Source: JAXLQL01 sp046331625
Lineage (GTDB): Bacteria > Acidobacteriota > Terriglobia > Bryobacterales > Bryobacteraceae
Reading direction: 5' to 3'
Assembly (NCBI GenBank): GCA_046331625.1
Contig: JAXLQL010000013.1
Span: 1-64,000 of the forward strand
DNA: 64,000 nt
Shown: positions 28,459 to 35,932 of the stretch, one piece after another
Numbering within the stretch: the first letter of the stretch is position 1
Layout of the letters: each line of letters opens with the position of its first letter
The notes under the pieces: generated by a model
What the model saw: the letters and a program-made list of their open reading frames with translations, nothing else
Database searches by the model: none
What the model was told of the DNA's origin: nothing
Program-made: the position numbers and the translations under genes

Positions 28459-29202
28459 TCAATTCGAAGCGCTCATGCCGCTGGCCGTCTGGTGCGCCGG
28501 CGCCGAGCTCTCCTTCCACGGAACACAGGTTCCTCTCTCTAATTCTAAGATGCGATCGCAGCTTCGCGCGAATCCCAGGTTGTGGGTCACGATTACACTC
28601 GTCAAACGATGCGAGCGCTGCAGCCCAGCCAGCAAATCCTGGATCGACTGCGCCGTACGAAAATCCAAATTGCCCGTCGGCTCGTCGGCCAACAGCACTC
28701 GCGGACCAGTAACCAAGGCCCGGGCCAGCGCTACCCGCTGTTGTTCGCCACCGCTGAGTTCGCCCGGCCGGTGCGTGGCTCGGGCGCCGAGCCCGATTTC
28801 GTCCAACCGTTCGCGCGCTTTCACTGCCGCCTCCGTGCGCGGGGTGCCCCGAACCAACAATGGCATCATCACGTTCTCGAGCGCGTTGAACTCGGGCAGC
28901 AGCGAGTTCATTTGCCAAACGAAGCCAATCGTGCGGTTGCGGAAGTCCGCCAAGCCGTCGTCGTCGAGGGCGAAAATGTCGCGCGACCCGTACCATACTC
29001 TTCCACTGGTGGGACGGTCGAGCGCTCCCAACAGTTGCAACAACGAGGACTTGCCCGCCCCGGACTCGCCGACCACGGCAACCGATTCGCCGTCTGCGAC
29101 GGTGAATTCGAGACCTGAGAAAACAGTCAAGTCAGAGGCGCCAGACCGGTATTGCTTGGTCAAGCTTTCCACTCGTATTGCCGGGTTGTGATCCAAGCTC
29201 AT
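28459..29202 (-). CDS. LolD/MacB-like ABC transporter ATP-binding protein
   Basis: A 247-residue ATPase of the LolD/MacB class. Walker A is GESGAGKSS, the Q-loop lies in FVWQMNSLLPEF, the signature is LSGGEQQRVALARAL, and Walker B is VLLADEPTGNLD, with the switch His in VIVTHN. It is expected to energise a LolCE- or MacB-type permease that moves lipoproteins or other substrates from the inner membrane. No permease partner is adjacent. The ATG at 29202 matches the usual protein start; the longer open frame adds 69 residues without features. No clear Shine-Dalgarno is seen. clpC follows 12 bp downstream. Confidence 0.85.
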   Translation of the reverse strand: MSLDHNPAIRVESLTKQYRSGASDLTVFSGLEFTVADGESVAVVGESGAGKSSLLQLLGALDRPTSGRVWYGSRDIFALDDDGLADFRNRTIGFVWQMNSLLPEFNALENVMMPLLVRGTPRTEAAVKARERLDEIGLGARATHRPGELSGGEQQRVALARALVTGPRVLLADEPTGNLDFRTAQSIQDLLAGLQRSHRLTSVIVTHNLGFARSCDRILELERGTCVPWKESSAPAHQTASGMSASN

Positions 29203-29405
29203 GCCGGAACGCGCGTCCAAATCCTGCGACTCTCCAATCCCCCGCAGGCGGTAACAGGCAGACAGGGCACGGGGGAACCGTCTACTCCAGAATTCGGCGA
29301 AATTCCTTTCTTTCTTTACGCTAGCACGAAGCCTCGAGGCCTCCGCACTGCTCTTTCGGCCAGCACTCGGCTCCGGGAGTAGGCGTTTGCCCGGGATTCG
29401 ATCAT

Positions 29406-30701
29406 TCAATGACCCGACTTCGGCTTGGTATCCGCCTTGGCGTGCTGATCGGGTTTGGCCTTCGCATCGGGCTTGGCTTCGGGCTTGGCCTCGGACTTGC
29501 CGTGGCCGTCGCCTCCGCTCTTGCCGTGTTCCTCCTTTGCCTTCGCATCGTGCGGCTTCGCATCGTGCGACTTGGCGTCCGCCTTCGGCGCCTCCGGCTT
29601 GCCGTGAGCATCGGGCTTCGGTTTGGCTTCGTTTTTGCCGTGGGCATCCGGTTTGGGGGGCTCGGTCTTGCCATGCTCGGCCGGCTTGCCATGGGCGTCT
29701 GCCTTCGCCGCCGGAGCTCCGTGCGCTGGCGCCGCAGCGGCCGGTTTGGCGTCATGCGACTCGGCCTTGGCCGCGGGTGCCGCATGCGCGACTTTGTCCC
29801 CGAGCGGCGAAGGCTTGGCATGTGGATCCACAGAGGCTGTCGCCTTGGGCGCGGTGGGCGACGGCCGGGCGCGCCCTCGTGACGCATATCGCCGGACCGC
29901 CGGTTTGGGAGCAGCGGGCTTGGGTGCGGCCGGCGCCGCGTGTTCCGAAGATGGTGCGGCGTGGGCGGAATCGCCAGCGCCATGGCTCGGAGCCGGCGCG
30001 TGAGGAACTTGCTGCAGGCGCAGCATCTGTTCCTGCGTGAGGGGGCGCGGAATCACCGAAATGGTCACCGGCACCACGGGAGTCTGGGCCGCCCGCCACG
30101 CCCCTACTTGAATCTCGGCTTGATGCACGCCTGGAGGCAGGTTTGCCGTATCGAGGTAGACGTCGATGATGTCGGAATCAAACGCCGACTCCCGGCCCGG
30201 CGTCGACCCCATCCGCGCCCGCGCCTGCAGCCATCCGCCGCCGGTGGTGCGAACCGAATAAGGACCGCTTCCCGTTCCGTTCGAAACCTTGATCGTCACC
30301 GGCCCCGGCACTCCTTCGCCCGCCGTAATCCGGTATTCGATCGATCCCGGATATACGCTGAGCAGCGGCGCACCTTCTACTTCGAGCGTGTACTCCTGGT
30401 CACTCCAAGAGCAGCCGTTGGAGGCGCGCACGAGAAATCGGAACGTACCGGGCGTCGCTGGCGCACCCGAGAAGTATCCGTTGGGCGCAAGCGTCAGCCC
30501 GTCTGGCATCATCCCACCGACCACCGACAAGCGAACGGCGTTGTAGGGGCACATGCCGCCGCCGGTGGCCACCAGCGGTCCCGCGGGATAGGCGCGGCCG
30601 AGCGTGGCGGCGGGAAGGCGCGCCGGCTGAATCTCGAATGAGGACGCCCAGAGCAGCGCGGGCGTTGCGATGTAGAGAAGACGGCTGAGCACGGGAACCA
30701 T
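29406..30701 (-). CDS. Secreted Ig-fold protein with long Lys/Ala/Pro/His-rich tail
   Basis: A 431-residue exported protein. The signal peptide is MVPVLSRLLYIATPALLWASS. Residues about 25-110 look like a putative Ig (He_PIG-type) domain: LPAATLGRAYPAG, MPDGLTLAPNGYFSGAPATPGTFRFLVRAS. A second beta domain (about 115-220) ends near VPVTISVI. From about 235 to the end the protein is low-complexity, with repeated units such as KPDAHGKPE, KSHDAKPHDAK and GDGHGKSEAKPEAKPDAK. The tail is strongly basic with regularly spaced His. It could bind metals, peptidoglycan or polyanions; this is inference. The ATG at 30701 is chosen over the GTG at 30737 because the signal peptide starts there. Confidence 0.65.
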   Translation of the reverse strand: MVPVLSRLLYIATPALLWASSFEIQPARLPAATLGRAYPAGPLVATGGGMCPYNAVRLSVVGGMMPDGLTLAPNGYFSGAPATPGTFRFLVRASNGCSWSDQEYTLEVEGAPLLSVYPGSIEYRITAGEGVPGPVTIKVSNGTGSGPYSVRTTGGGWLQARARMGSTPGRESAFDSDIIDVYLDTANLPPGVHQAEIQVGAWRAAQTPVVPVTISVIPRPLTQEQMLRLQQVPHAPAPSHGAGDSAHAAPSSEHAAPAAPKPAAPKPAVRRYASRGRARPSPTAPKATASVDPHAKPSPLGDKVAHAAPAAKAESHDAKPAAAAPAHGAPAAKADAHGKPAEHGKTEPPKPDAHGKNEAKPKPDAHGKPEAPKADAKSHDAKPHDAKAKEEHGKSGGDGHGKSEAKPEAKPDAKAKPDQHAKADTKPKSGH

Positions 30702-30776
30702 ATCGGCCAACGATGGTCCGAAGTTTTTTTCAAACACCGCCGCACGCGAACGATAAGTACAGCGAGGTATCCACCC

Positions 30777-31154
30777 ATGAAGGCTTACAAGCTCATTCTG
30801 CCCGTCGTGCTTTTTGCCGGCCTGGCCACGGCCGCCGGTCCGGCGGTGTTCAACAAAGACGCGACCCTCGACAACGAGGGCCTGGTGATGCTGGCTCGTG
30901 CCGGCTACAACGAGCGCTTTCTGCTCGAGTTGATTCGCGCCAAGACGAGCCGGTTCGACACTTCGGTGGAGGGGCTAGTGTACTTTGCCAAGAACGGAGT
31001 CTCCGAGCGCGTGGTGCGGGCGATTCTGTTGCAGCAGCGCGAGGCTCGGGATCGCGAGGCTTTGGCCACGCCTCTCGAAGAGATGCCGTCGTTTGCTCCG
31101 GAGGCTCCCAAGGCCCCAGCGCCCGCGCCAGTGGCCATGCTGCGCAAACGGTAG
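30777..31154 (+). CDS. Small secreted protein, acidobacterial helical-repeat type
   Basis: A 125-residue protein with a signal peptide (MKAYKLILPVVLFAGLATA). Its core is a two-part helical motif: LDNEGLVMLARAGYNERFLLELIRAK, then FDTSVEGLVYFAKNGVSERVVRAIL. This resembles a recurrent short acidobacterial module (often written as a K/RAG-x5-I-x2-I repeat). The C-terminus is Pro/Ala-rich. No function is known. It is divergent from the His-rich-tail protein, 75 bp away, and followed by a strong terminator hairpin. Confidence 0.6.
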   Translation: MKAYKLILPVVLFAGLATAAGPAVFNKDATLDNEGLVMLARAGYNERFLLELIRAKTSRFDTSVEGLVYFAKNGVSERVVRAILLQQREARDREALATPLEEMPSFAPEAPKAPAPAPVAMLRKR

Positions 31155-31184
31155 CTCGCGCTAGTTGAACCGAATTTTGTCGAG

Positions 31185-31217
31185 ACTTGCCGCGGAAACC
31201 CCGTGGCAAGTTTCTCC
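31185..31217 (+). terminator. Intrinsic terminator hairpin after the small secreted gene
   Basis: ACTTGCCGCGG (31185-31195) pairs with CCGTGGCAAGT (31201-31211) as an 11-bp stem with one G-T wobble and a 5-nt loop, followed by TTCTCC. It lies 31 bp past the stop at 31154. Confidence 0.6.
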
Positions 31218-31286
31218 ACGCTTGCGAACTGAGCTCGGGAGGCGCCGCGCCGGCTCCCGTGGATCGCCGTGACGCCAGCAAGGCGA

Positions 31287-31292
31287 TAAGAT
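31287..31292 (+). promoter_or_regulatory. -10-like box 6 nt before a GTG start
   Basis: TAAGAT ends 6 nt before the GTG at 31299, the spacing expected for a leaderless transcript. It matches the -10 consensus at 4 of 6 positions. The intervening GGGGCA could instead serve as a weak, very close ribosome binding site. Confidence 0.3.
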
Positions 31293-31298
31293 GGGGCA

Positions 31299-31844
31299 GT
31301 GTCGAACGCGGCCACCTCGTGGAAAGCCTTTCTCGCCCCGGCGCTGCTCATCCCGTCGCTGTGCATCGTGATCCCGGGCTTCGCGGCGGCTGACGACACC
31401 TGCCTCGATCCGCTGTTTGCCTGCGAAACCGCGGGGAACAAGGCGATCCAAATCTGCAGCGTGGAAGAGGTAGTGGGTGAGCGCTGGAGTCACATTCAGT
31501 ACCGGTTCGGCACGTTGGAGAAACCGGAATTGGTATACCCCGCCGATTCGAGCAAAGGCGCGCAGTCACTATTCTTCTCCCACGTCTCGCGCAAGAGTCT
31601 CTATGAAGTGAGCGTGCGATTCACCAACGGCGGGTACACCTACCGCGTCTTCTCGATCGCCAACGACAAAGGGGAAGGCTCGGCGGGCGTCATCGTGAGT
31701 GACGCCAAAGGGAAGCGGCTTTCCACCATCCATTGCATCGAGCGGCCGTTGCTGTTTGCGCCCTATTTGCAGAAGGCGCTCGCCTGCGACGCGGCCAACC
31801 CGCACGGCAAGGCGGCTTGCGCGGAGCATGCTCCACGGCGCTGA
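31299..31844 (+). CDS. Secreted protein of unknown function
   Basis: A 181-residue protein with an N-terminal hydrophobic signal (about 8-30, FLAPALLIPSLCIVIPGFAAA). The mature part has Cys residues in DDTCLDPLFACETAGNKAIQICSVE and in the tail (IHCIER, ALACDAANPHGKAACAEH), and a beta-rich centre (YEVSVRFTNGGYTYRVFSIAND). The pattern ETAGNKAIQICSVE followed by WSHIQYRFG recalls small secreted proteins of unknown function in proteobacteria. No domain is assigned. It stands alone between the terminator at 31185 and the GlsB-like gene. Confidence 0.6.
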   Translation: MSNAATSWKAFLAPALLIPSLCIVIPGFAAADDTCLDPLFACETAGNKAIQICSVEEVVGERWSHIQYRFGTLEKPELVYPADSSKGAQSLFFSHVSRKSLYEVSVRFTNGGYTYRVFSIANDKGEGSAGVIVSDAKGKRLSTIHCIERPLLFAPYLQKALACDAANPHGKAACAEHAPRR

Positions 31845-32025
31845 CTAAGACCGGCATGAAGTGAAGTGGGCGCGGCCTGCGCGGGACCAAAGCGCGAGCG
31901 GTGGGGCGACGATCAGGCGGCGAAGTCATCGCGACCGATCCCTCGAGTAGTTGTTCGCCCACAGCGGGCAACCGCACGCGCCGGTCAGCGGCGCACCTGC
32001 CTGAACGAGCACGCTCAGTGAGAGC

Positions 32026-32031
32026 TATACT
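32026..32031 (+). promoter_or_regulatory. -10 box upstream of the GlsB-like gene
   Basis: TATACT (5 of 6 to consensus) ends 9 nt before the ATG at 32041. The transcript would have a leader of about two or three bases. The 196-bp gap before the gene holds nothing else that can be recognised. Confidence 0.4.
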
Positions 32032-32040
32032 GTTCGGGCT

Positions 32041-32286
32041 ATGGGACTCCTTTGGTTCATCCTCATCGGCTTGGCCGCGGGCTGGCTCGCGGGCCGGATC
32101 ATGCGCGGCGGCGGATTTGGAACGATCGGAGACATCGTCATCGGCATCATCGGCTCGATGATCGGCGGTTTCCTGTTCCGCACGCTTGGCGTTTCGGCTG
32201 GAGGCGGGCTGATTGGTTCTTTGATCGTCGCCACCATCGGCGCGATCGTCCTGCTCTACGTGATCCGGCTGATCAAACGGGCTTGA
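32041..32286 (+). CDS. GlsB/YeaQ/YmgE-family small membrane protein
   Basis: An 81-residue protein made almost entirely of three membrane segments. It has the family's Gly-rich layout: WFILIGLAAGWLAGRIMRGGGFG, DIVIGIIGSMIGGFLF and GGGLIGSLIVATIGAIVLLYV (each a little shorter in the membrane). Members are called transglycosylase-associated or stress-response proteins and are induced by stress in several bacteria, but their molecular role is unclear. The gene stands alone and converges with the ABC permease gene 9 bp away. Confidence 0.88.
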   Translation: MGLLWFILIGLAAGWLAGRIMRGGGFGTIGDIVIGIIGSMIGGFLFRTLGVSAGGGLIGSLIVATIGAIVLLYVIRLIKRA

Positions 32287-32295
32287 GTTCCGTCG

Positions 32296-33831
32296 TCACG
32301 GCTTCGGCTGCGGCTGAACATCCCAATCCTCGAGCTTGACGCCGCGAATGTCGAGTTCTTTCTTCAGGTGCCCCTCGAGCCGCCACAGGTCCACCACCAG
32401 ATCGGCGTCGCGAAGCATCCCAGGCTCGAAGACGCGGCCACTCTCCGAGAGCCGGAAGAACTCCGCCTGCTGGAACTCAACCGGATGCATCACACTCATG
32501 TGCCGAATCCCGCCGATCGGCCCCCCACCGAGCCGCATCTCCTCTGTGGCGGCACCGCTCGGATGCTCCAGCCGCATCATCGCCCGCTGCGGCGGGTGAA
32601 ACGCCATCCGGCAACCGACCCGCGTGATCGCGCCGCGATTCAACACCTCATCGGATGCGCGGCAGATCCCCAAACCCGGTATCGGCGCGTCGCTCCCAGT
32701 CAGTCTGGCGCGTTGCGTGTCCCCGCGCCCGAACAAATTGAAGTAAGCAGTGACATGAAGGTCCACTGGCAGCTGTCCGTTGGCGCCGTATTGCGGTCCG
32801 TCTAACGCAAACTCGAGACGGTATTGCCCTTCCTCGCGTACCCACCGGAGTCCGGCTGGGCTCGAATGGCCGATAGCGCTAGCCGCCCAGCTTCCCCTCG
32901 CCGAGCGGATCGACACCTCCACGTACTGCGCTTCCACAGCCATTGCGGGCGCATGTTCCAGCCGCACGGGAACCCAAAACCGCGGGCCGCCGAGATTTCG
33001 GCTGGGGCCTAGCTGGAAACGTCCGCGAGAAGGATCGAACGAAAGCCGTACCTCGTCATGGGCGATCCGCCTTGCCGCCGTGCGCGCTTGAATCGCGAAC
33101 GCCGTCTCCCAAGGAAACGTCATGCTGAGGAACGCGCCAACCACTCCTGCGGCGAGCACCGCCCGCGCCGCCGCCGTCCGCCGGCGGAAGAATTGCAGCG
33201 CCGCGACGGCAGTTCCCGCCAAGGCGAACACGCTCAGATAAAAGGCGCTACGCACCCATTCGAAACCGCCCCAAGACACCGGACGGCTGAACGACGAAAC
33301 CGCCTGATTGAATACCATGAACGCGACAAAGCAGCCGATCGCCGTTAGGATGAACTGGCTCAACGAACGAGTCACTGAAGCCACCGCGAAGAAAGGCAGC
33401 ACGCCCATGCAGAGCAGCAACACCTGCGACCACGCCAAGTCCCCCACATACAAAGCCGGCGAAAATCCCGCGCGCAGCAACGTCACCACCGCGATCACCA
33501 GCGCCGGCAAACAGATAAATAGACCTACGAAGAGCGCCTTACCCCCCAAGAGCGACCCGCGCGAATACGGTCGCGTGAGCCAGAACTGGCGGTCACCCGG
33601 CATAGCCTCCTCATGCACGGCCGAGGCTATCAAGTACGCCCATGTAAGCGGCAGAAACGTGAGCACCTGCGAGTAGAGCATCCGAATCGGACGCGACCGC
33701 AGCGTGAAACCCTCATATTGCGCCGCGTGATTGGCAAGATATGCATACACGGCCCAGAGAGTGAACGCACCCAACAAGTGATACCGAAGCCGCCGGATAT
33801 CTTTGGCAAGAATGTGAAGCCCTTGTCGCAT
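32296..33831 (-). CDS. ABC-2-type membrane protein, permease of the YtrA-like operon
   Basis: A 511-residue protein. About six hydrophobic segments occupy residues 15-250 (for example FLPLTWAYLIASAV, LFVGLFICLPALVIAVVTLL, FILTAIGCFVAFMVF). A roughly 260-residue soluble, probably extracytoplasmic, C-terminal part follows. Its charged loop QFWLTRPYSRGSLLGGKAL after the second segment is typical of ABC-2 permeases. It lies 12 bp downstream of an ABC ATPase gene and a GntR regulator gene, the standard GntR-ATPase-permease order. It probably exports a small compound or responds to cell-wall stress; the substrate is unknown. Confidence 0.72.
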   Translation of the reverse strand: MRQGLHILAKDIRRLRYHLLGAFTLWAVYAYLANHAAQYEGFTLRSRPIRMLYSQVLTFLPLTWAYLIASAVHEEAMPGDRQFWLTRPYSRGSLLGGKALFVGLFICLPALVIAVVTLLRAGFSPALYVGDLAWSQVLLLCMGVLPFFAVASVTRSLSQFILTAIGCFVAFMVFNQAVSSFSRPVSWGGFEWVRSAFYLSVFALAGTAVAALQFFRRRTAAARAVLAAGVVGAFLSMTFPWETAFAIQARTAARRIAHDEVRLSFDPSRGRFQLGPSRNLGGPRFWVPVRLEHAPAMAVEAQYVEVSIRSARGSWAASAIGHSSPAGLRWVREEGQYRLEFALDGPQYGANGQLPVDLHVTAYFNLFGRGDTQRARLTGSDAPIPGLGICRASDEVLNRGAITRVGCRMAFHPPQRAMMRLEHPSGAATEEMRLGGGPIGGIRHMSVMHPVEFQQAEFFRLSESGRVFEPGMLRDADLVVDLWRLEGHLKKELDIRGVKLEDWDVQPQPKP

Positions 33832-33843
33832 CGGAGTCTCCTG

Positions 33844-34743
33844 TTACGCCGCCGTTCGCGCCGACCGTGCCAACGCGACAAAGATCGACCGCAAGGGCAT
33901 CGGCTCGGCAGCCACGCGCCGGATGCCAGCGAACATCTCACGGATCTCGGCATCGGTCCGCGTGCCGTCATACCGAGTCTCCACGAACCGCACCACCGCC
34001 GACGCCGCCTGCGGACGCAGCCAACTCGCCGGAAGCCGCTCGGGCAACCGCGCCTCGCCATCGAGCACGATCTCCACTTCGCGAAATCGCTGCGTCAAAG
34101 CCGACGTCTCCTCGGAAAACAGCAAGCGGCCTTCGTCGAGAAAACCGATGTGGCTCGCGAAGCTCTCGATGTCGGCCAAATCGTGCGACGAAATCAGAAT
34201 CGTCGCCCCCGGCGCCCACTCGAGCAGCCCTTCGATGAACTCGTCACGCGCCAGCGGATCGAGTCCGCCGAACGGCTCGTCGAGCACGATGGCCGCCGGC
34301 CGATATGCCAACGACGATGCGAGCGCCGCCTTCATCCGCATGCCGCGCGAAAGGTCGCGGAGCTTGCGCTTGGCCGGCAGGCGGAACTGCTTCGTGAGGT
34401 CCGCGGCAAGCTGCGTGTCCCAAGTTGGGTAGAACGGCCGGCAGTATTCGAGCAGCCCTGCCACTGTCATCCACTCGGGCAGCTTCTGGTTCTCAGACAC
34501 ATACCCGATGCGCGCGAGCTGTGCGGGTTTCAAGCGGCGTGAGTCTACGCCAAGTAGTTCCGCGCGGCCCGACGTGGCCTCGTGAATGTTCATCAGGATC
34601 TTGATCGTGGTGGTCTTGCCGGCGCCGTTGGAGCCGATCAAGGCATAGATCGATCCTTCTTCTACCGTCAGGTCGAGCCCGTCGAGAACGCGGTTCGATC
34701 CGAAAGTCTTCCCGAGTTTGTCCGTGCGGATGGGGGCGTTCAT
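33844..34743 (-). CDS. ABC transporter ATP-binding protein
   Basis: A 299-residue ABC ATPase of the exporter type that pairs with ABC-2 permeases. Walker A is GSNGAGKTTT, the Q-loop is in VSENQKLPEW, the signature is LSRGMRMKAAL (a variant of LSGGQ), and Walker B is AIVLDEPFGGLDP, with the switch His in ISSHD. The C-terminal 80 residues form the regulatory extension common in YtrB/CcmA-like ATPases. The start ATG overlaps the stop of the GntR gene (ATGA at 34740-34743), so translation is coupled. Confidence 0.9.
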   Translation of the reverse strand: MNAPIRTDKLGKTFGSNRVLDGLDLTVEEGSIYALIGSNGAGKTTTIKILMNIHEATSGRAELLGVDSRRLKPAQLARIGYVSENQKLPEWMTVAGLLEYCRPFYPTWDTQLAADLTKQFRLPAKRKLRDLSRGMRMKAALASSLAYRPAAIVLDEPFGGLDPLARDEFIEGLLEWAPGATILISSHDLADIESFASHIGFLDEGRLLFSEETSALTQRFREVEIVLDGEARLPERLPASWLRPQAASAVVRFVETRYDGTRTDAEIREMFAGIRRVAAEPMPLRSIFVALARSARTAA

Positions 34744-35150
34744 TTCTTGCGCGGTCCTCCGTTCTGAGTGGAGCCGTCGAGACGCGACCAGTGGCGCTCC
34801 ACGGCGTTTTGCACGTCGTCTTTAGCGAGCCCGATCTGGCGGGCGTCCACCACTAATCTCTCGACGTCGGTTTCGAGCACACGGCCACGATCTTCCTTCG
34901 ACCCCGGCTTGGGCGCAGCCACTACCGTCCCGAGCCCCGGCCGCACTTCGAGCAGCCCTTCGTTGGTAAGGTGCGTCACTACCTTGTGCGCCGTGTTCGG
35001 GTTGATCTTCAACTCGCGGCTCAAGCTGCGCACCGACGGAAACGGATCCCCGGGGCGGATCTGTCCGGCCACGATGGCCTTGCGAGCCGCGAACACAACC
35101 TGGTCGTAGAGCGACTGGCCGGGTTGGAACGAGAGCCGGAACGGGATCAC
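34740..35150 (-). CDS. GntR-family regulator, YtrA subfamily
   Basis: A 136-residue regulator. The N-terminal winged helix is typical of GntR: LYDQVVFAARKAIVAGQIRPGDPFPSVRSLS, then INPNTAHKVVTHLTNEGLLEVRPGLGTVV. The short helical C-terminus of about 60 residues places it in the YtrA subfamily, which represses its own operon with an ABC transporter. Translation starts at GTG 35150, only 6 nt after a -10 box. The downstream genes are an ATPase (ATGA overlap) and a permease. The inducer is unknown. Confidence 0.9.
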   Translation of the reverse strand: MIPFRLSFQPGQSLYDQVVFAARKAIVAGQIRPGDPFPSVRSLSRELKINPNTAHKVVTHLTNEGLLEVRPGLGTVVAAPKPGSKEDRGRVLETDVERLVVDARQIGLAKDDVQNAVERHWSRLDGSTQNGGPRKK

Positions 35151-35152
35151 AG

Positions 35153-35184
35153 GTGTATTATGACACGCAGTACACTGAAGTCAA
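35153..35184 (-). promoter_or_regulatory. Promoter and candidate autoregulatory operator of the gntR operon
   Basis: On the minus strand, TTGACT (complement of 35179-35184) and CATAAT (complement of 35157-35162) form a -35/-10 pair with 16-bp spacing. The -10 ends 6 nt before the GTG start, giving a predicted leaderless mRNA. The -10 lies within an imperfect dyad, GTGT-6 nt-ACAC (35153-35166), which would let a bound GntR dimer block RNA polymerase. Confidence 0.6.
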
Positions 35185-35529
35185 GATTTTTTTGTGGTCT
35201 GCCCCGCGCCGTTCCTGGAACTGCGAATGCCCGGACAATTCGGAACGGCCCTTCGCCGTCCTTTCGTCGAGCGAGATCCGCTCGCCCCGCCTGGGCTCCC
35301 TTTCGCCAAGACGCTAAACACTGTGCCGTTGATCAGCCGCCCTTGCCGCCAGCCCCTCGTCCTAGCCTGCCGCCTGTTGTTCGATGTGCATTGGATAGTC
35401 CAACCGGAGCGCTTTCTAGGCGGCTCTTATGGGTTCGCCGACAGTGCCGTTCAAACAACCCGCTGTCTCGAAGTTAGGATTCGGCACGACCGGGAACCCG
35501 CGGTAGGCCGGTGGATGATTCGTCCGATA
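35185..35529. other. Intergenic stretch between divergent regulators, no gene seen
   Basis: About 345 bp between the gntR promoter and the padR promoter. An open frame on the plus strand encodes a Pro/Arg-rich sequence without any domain, signal or ribosome binding site and is not believed to be a gene. No RNA structure was recognised. Confidence 0.4.
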
Positions 35530-35578
35530 TTGACATTCTATAGGAGCGGGGCTAGTCTGGTATAGACGTTCTATAGAA
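35530..35578 (+). promoter_or_regulatory. padR promoter with a 33-bp-spaced repeated operator
   Basis: TTGACA (35530-35535) is a perfect -35. A poor -10 (TAGTCT) follows 17 bp later. Overlapping and downstream lie two direct repeats, GACATTCTATAG (35532-35543) and GACGTTCTATAG (35565-35576), 33 bp apart, close to three helical turns. The second extends to the palindrome TTCTATAGAA (35569-35578), ending 4 bp before the padR start. This fits autoregulation by PadR dimers. Confidence 0.55.
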
Positions 35579-35582
35579 TCAA

Positions 35583-35912
35583 ATGAAGCCCCCTGTCAAT
35601 TTGCTTCAAGGCACGCTGGATCTGCTGATCCTGAAGGCGCTTTCCACGGGAGAACTGCACGGGTTGGGCGTGTCCCGCCGCGTTGAGCAGATGACGAATG
35701 GAACCTTCCAAGTCAAGCCCGGGTCTTTGTTTCCAGCGCTGCATCGGATGGAAGAGGCTGGCTGGCTGAAGTCCGTTTGGGGAGAGTCGGAGGGGAAGCG
35801 GCGCGCGAAATTCTATCGCATGACAAAAGCCGGCGTGCGGCAACTGGCCGCTGAAACGGAAGGGTGGCAACGAGTCTCGGGCGCGATCGCTGGTGCCCTG
35901 GGCAGTGCCTGA
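35583..35912 (+). CDS. PadR-family transcriptional regulator
   Basis: A 109-residue PadR regulator of the short subfamily. The winged helix runs from LLQGTLDLLILKALSTGELHG to VKPGSLFPALHRMEEAGWLKS, followed by the wing KRRAKFYRMTKAGVRQL and a C-terminal dimerisation helix. In Acidobacteriota this protein type sits directly before ADOP-type ABC permeases, as here: the permease starts 20 bp after the stop. Upstream repeats suggest that it represses itself and the permease. Confidence 0.93.
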   Translation: MKPPVNLLQGTLDLLILKALSTGELHGLGVSRRVEQMTNGTFQVKPGSLFPALHRMEEAGWLKSVWGESEGKRRAKFYRMTKAGVRQLAAETEGWQRVSGAIAGALGSA

Positions 35913-35932
35913 TAAAAGGAGGACTTGCCGCC

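Noticed and set aside
35194..35565. Plus-strand ORF of 123 codons between gntR and padR
   Set aside because: Runs through the padR promoter, has no ribosome binding site or domain, and is rich in Pro/Arg.
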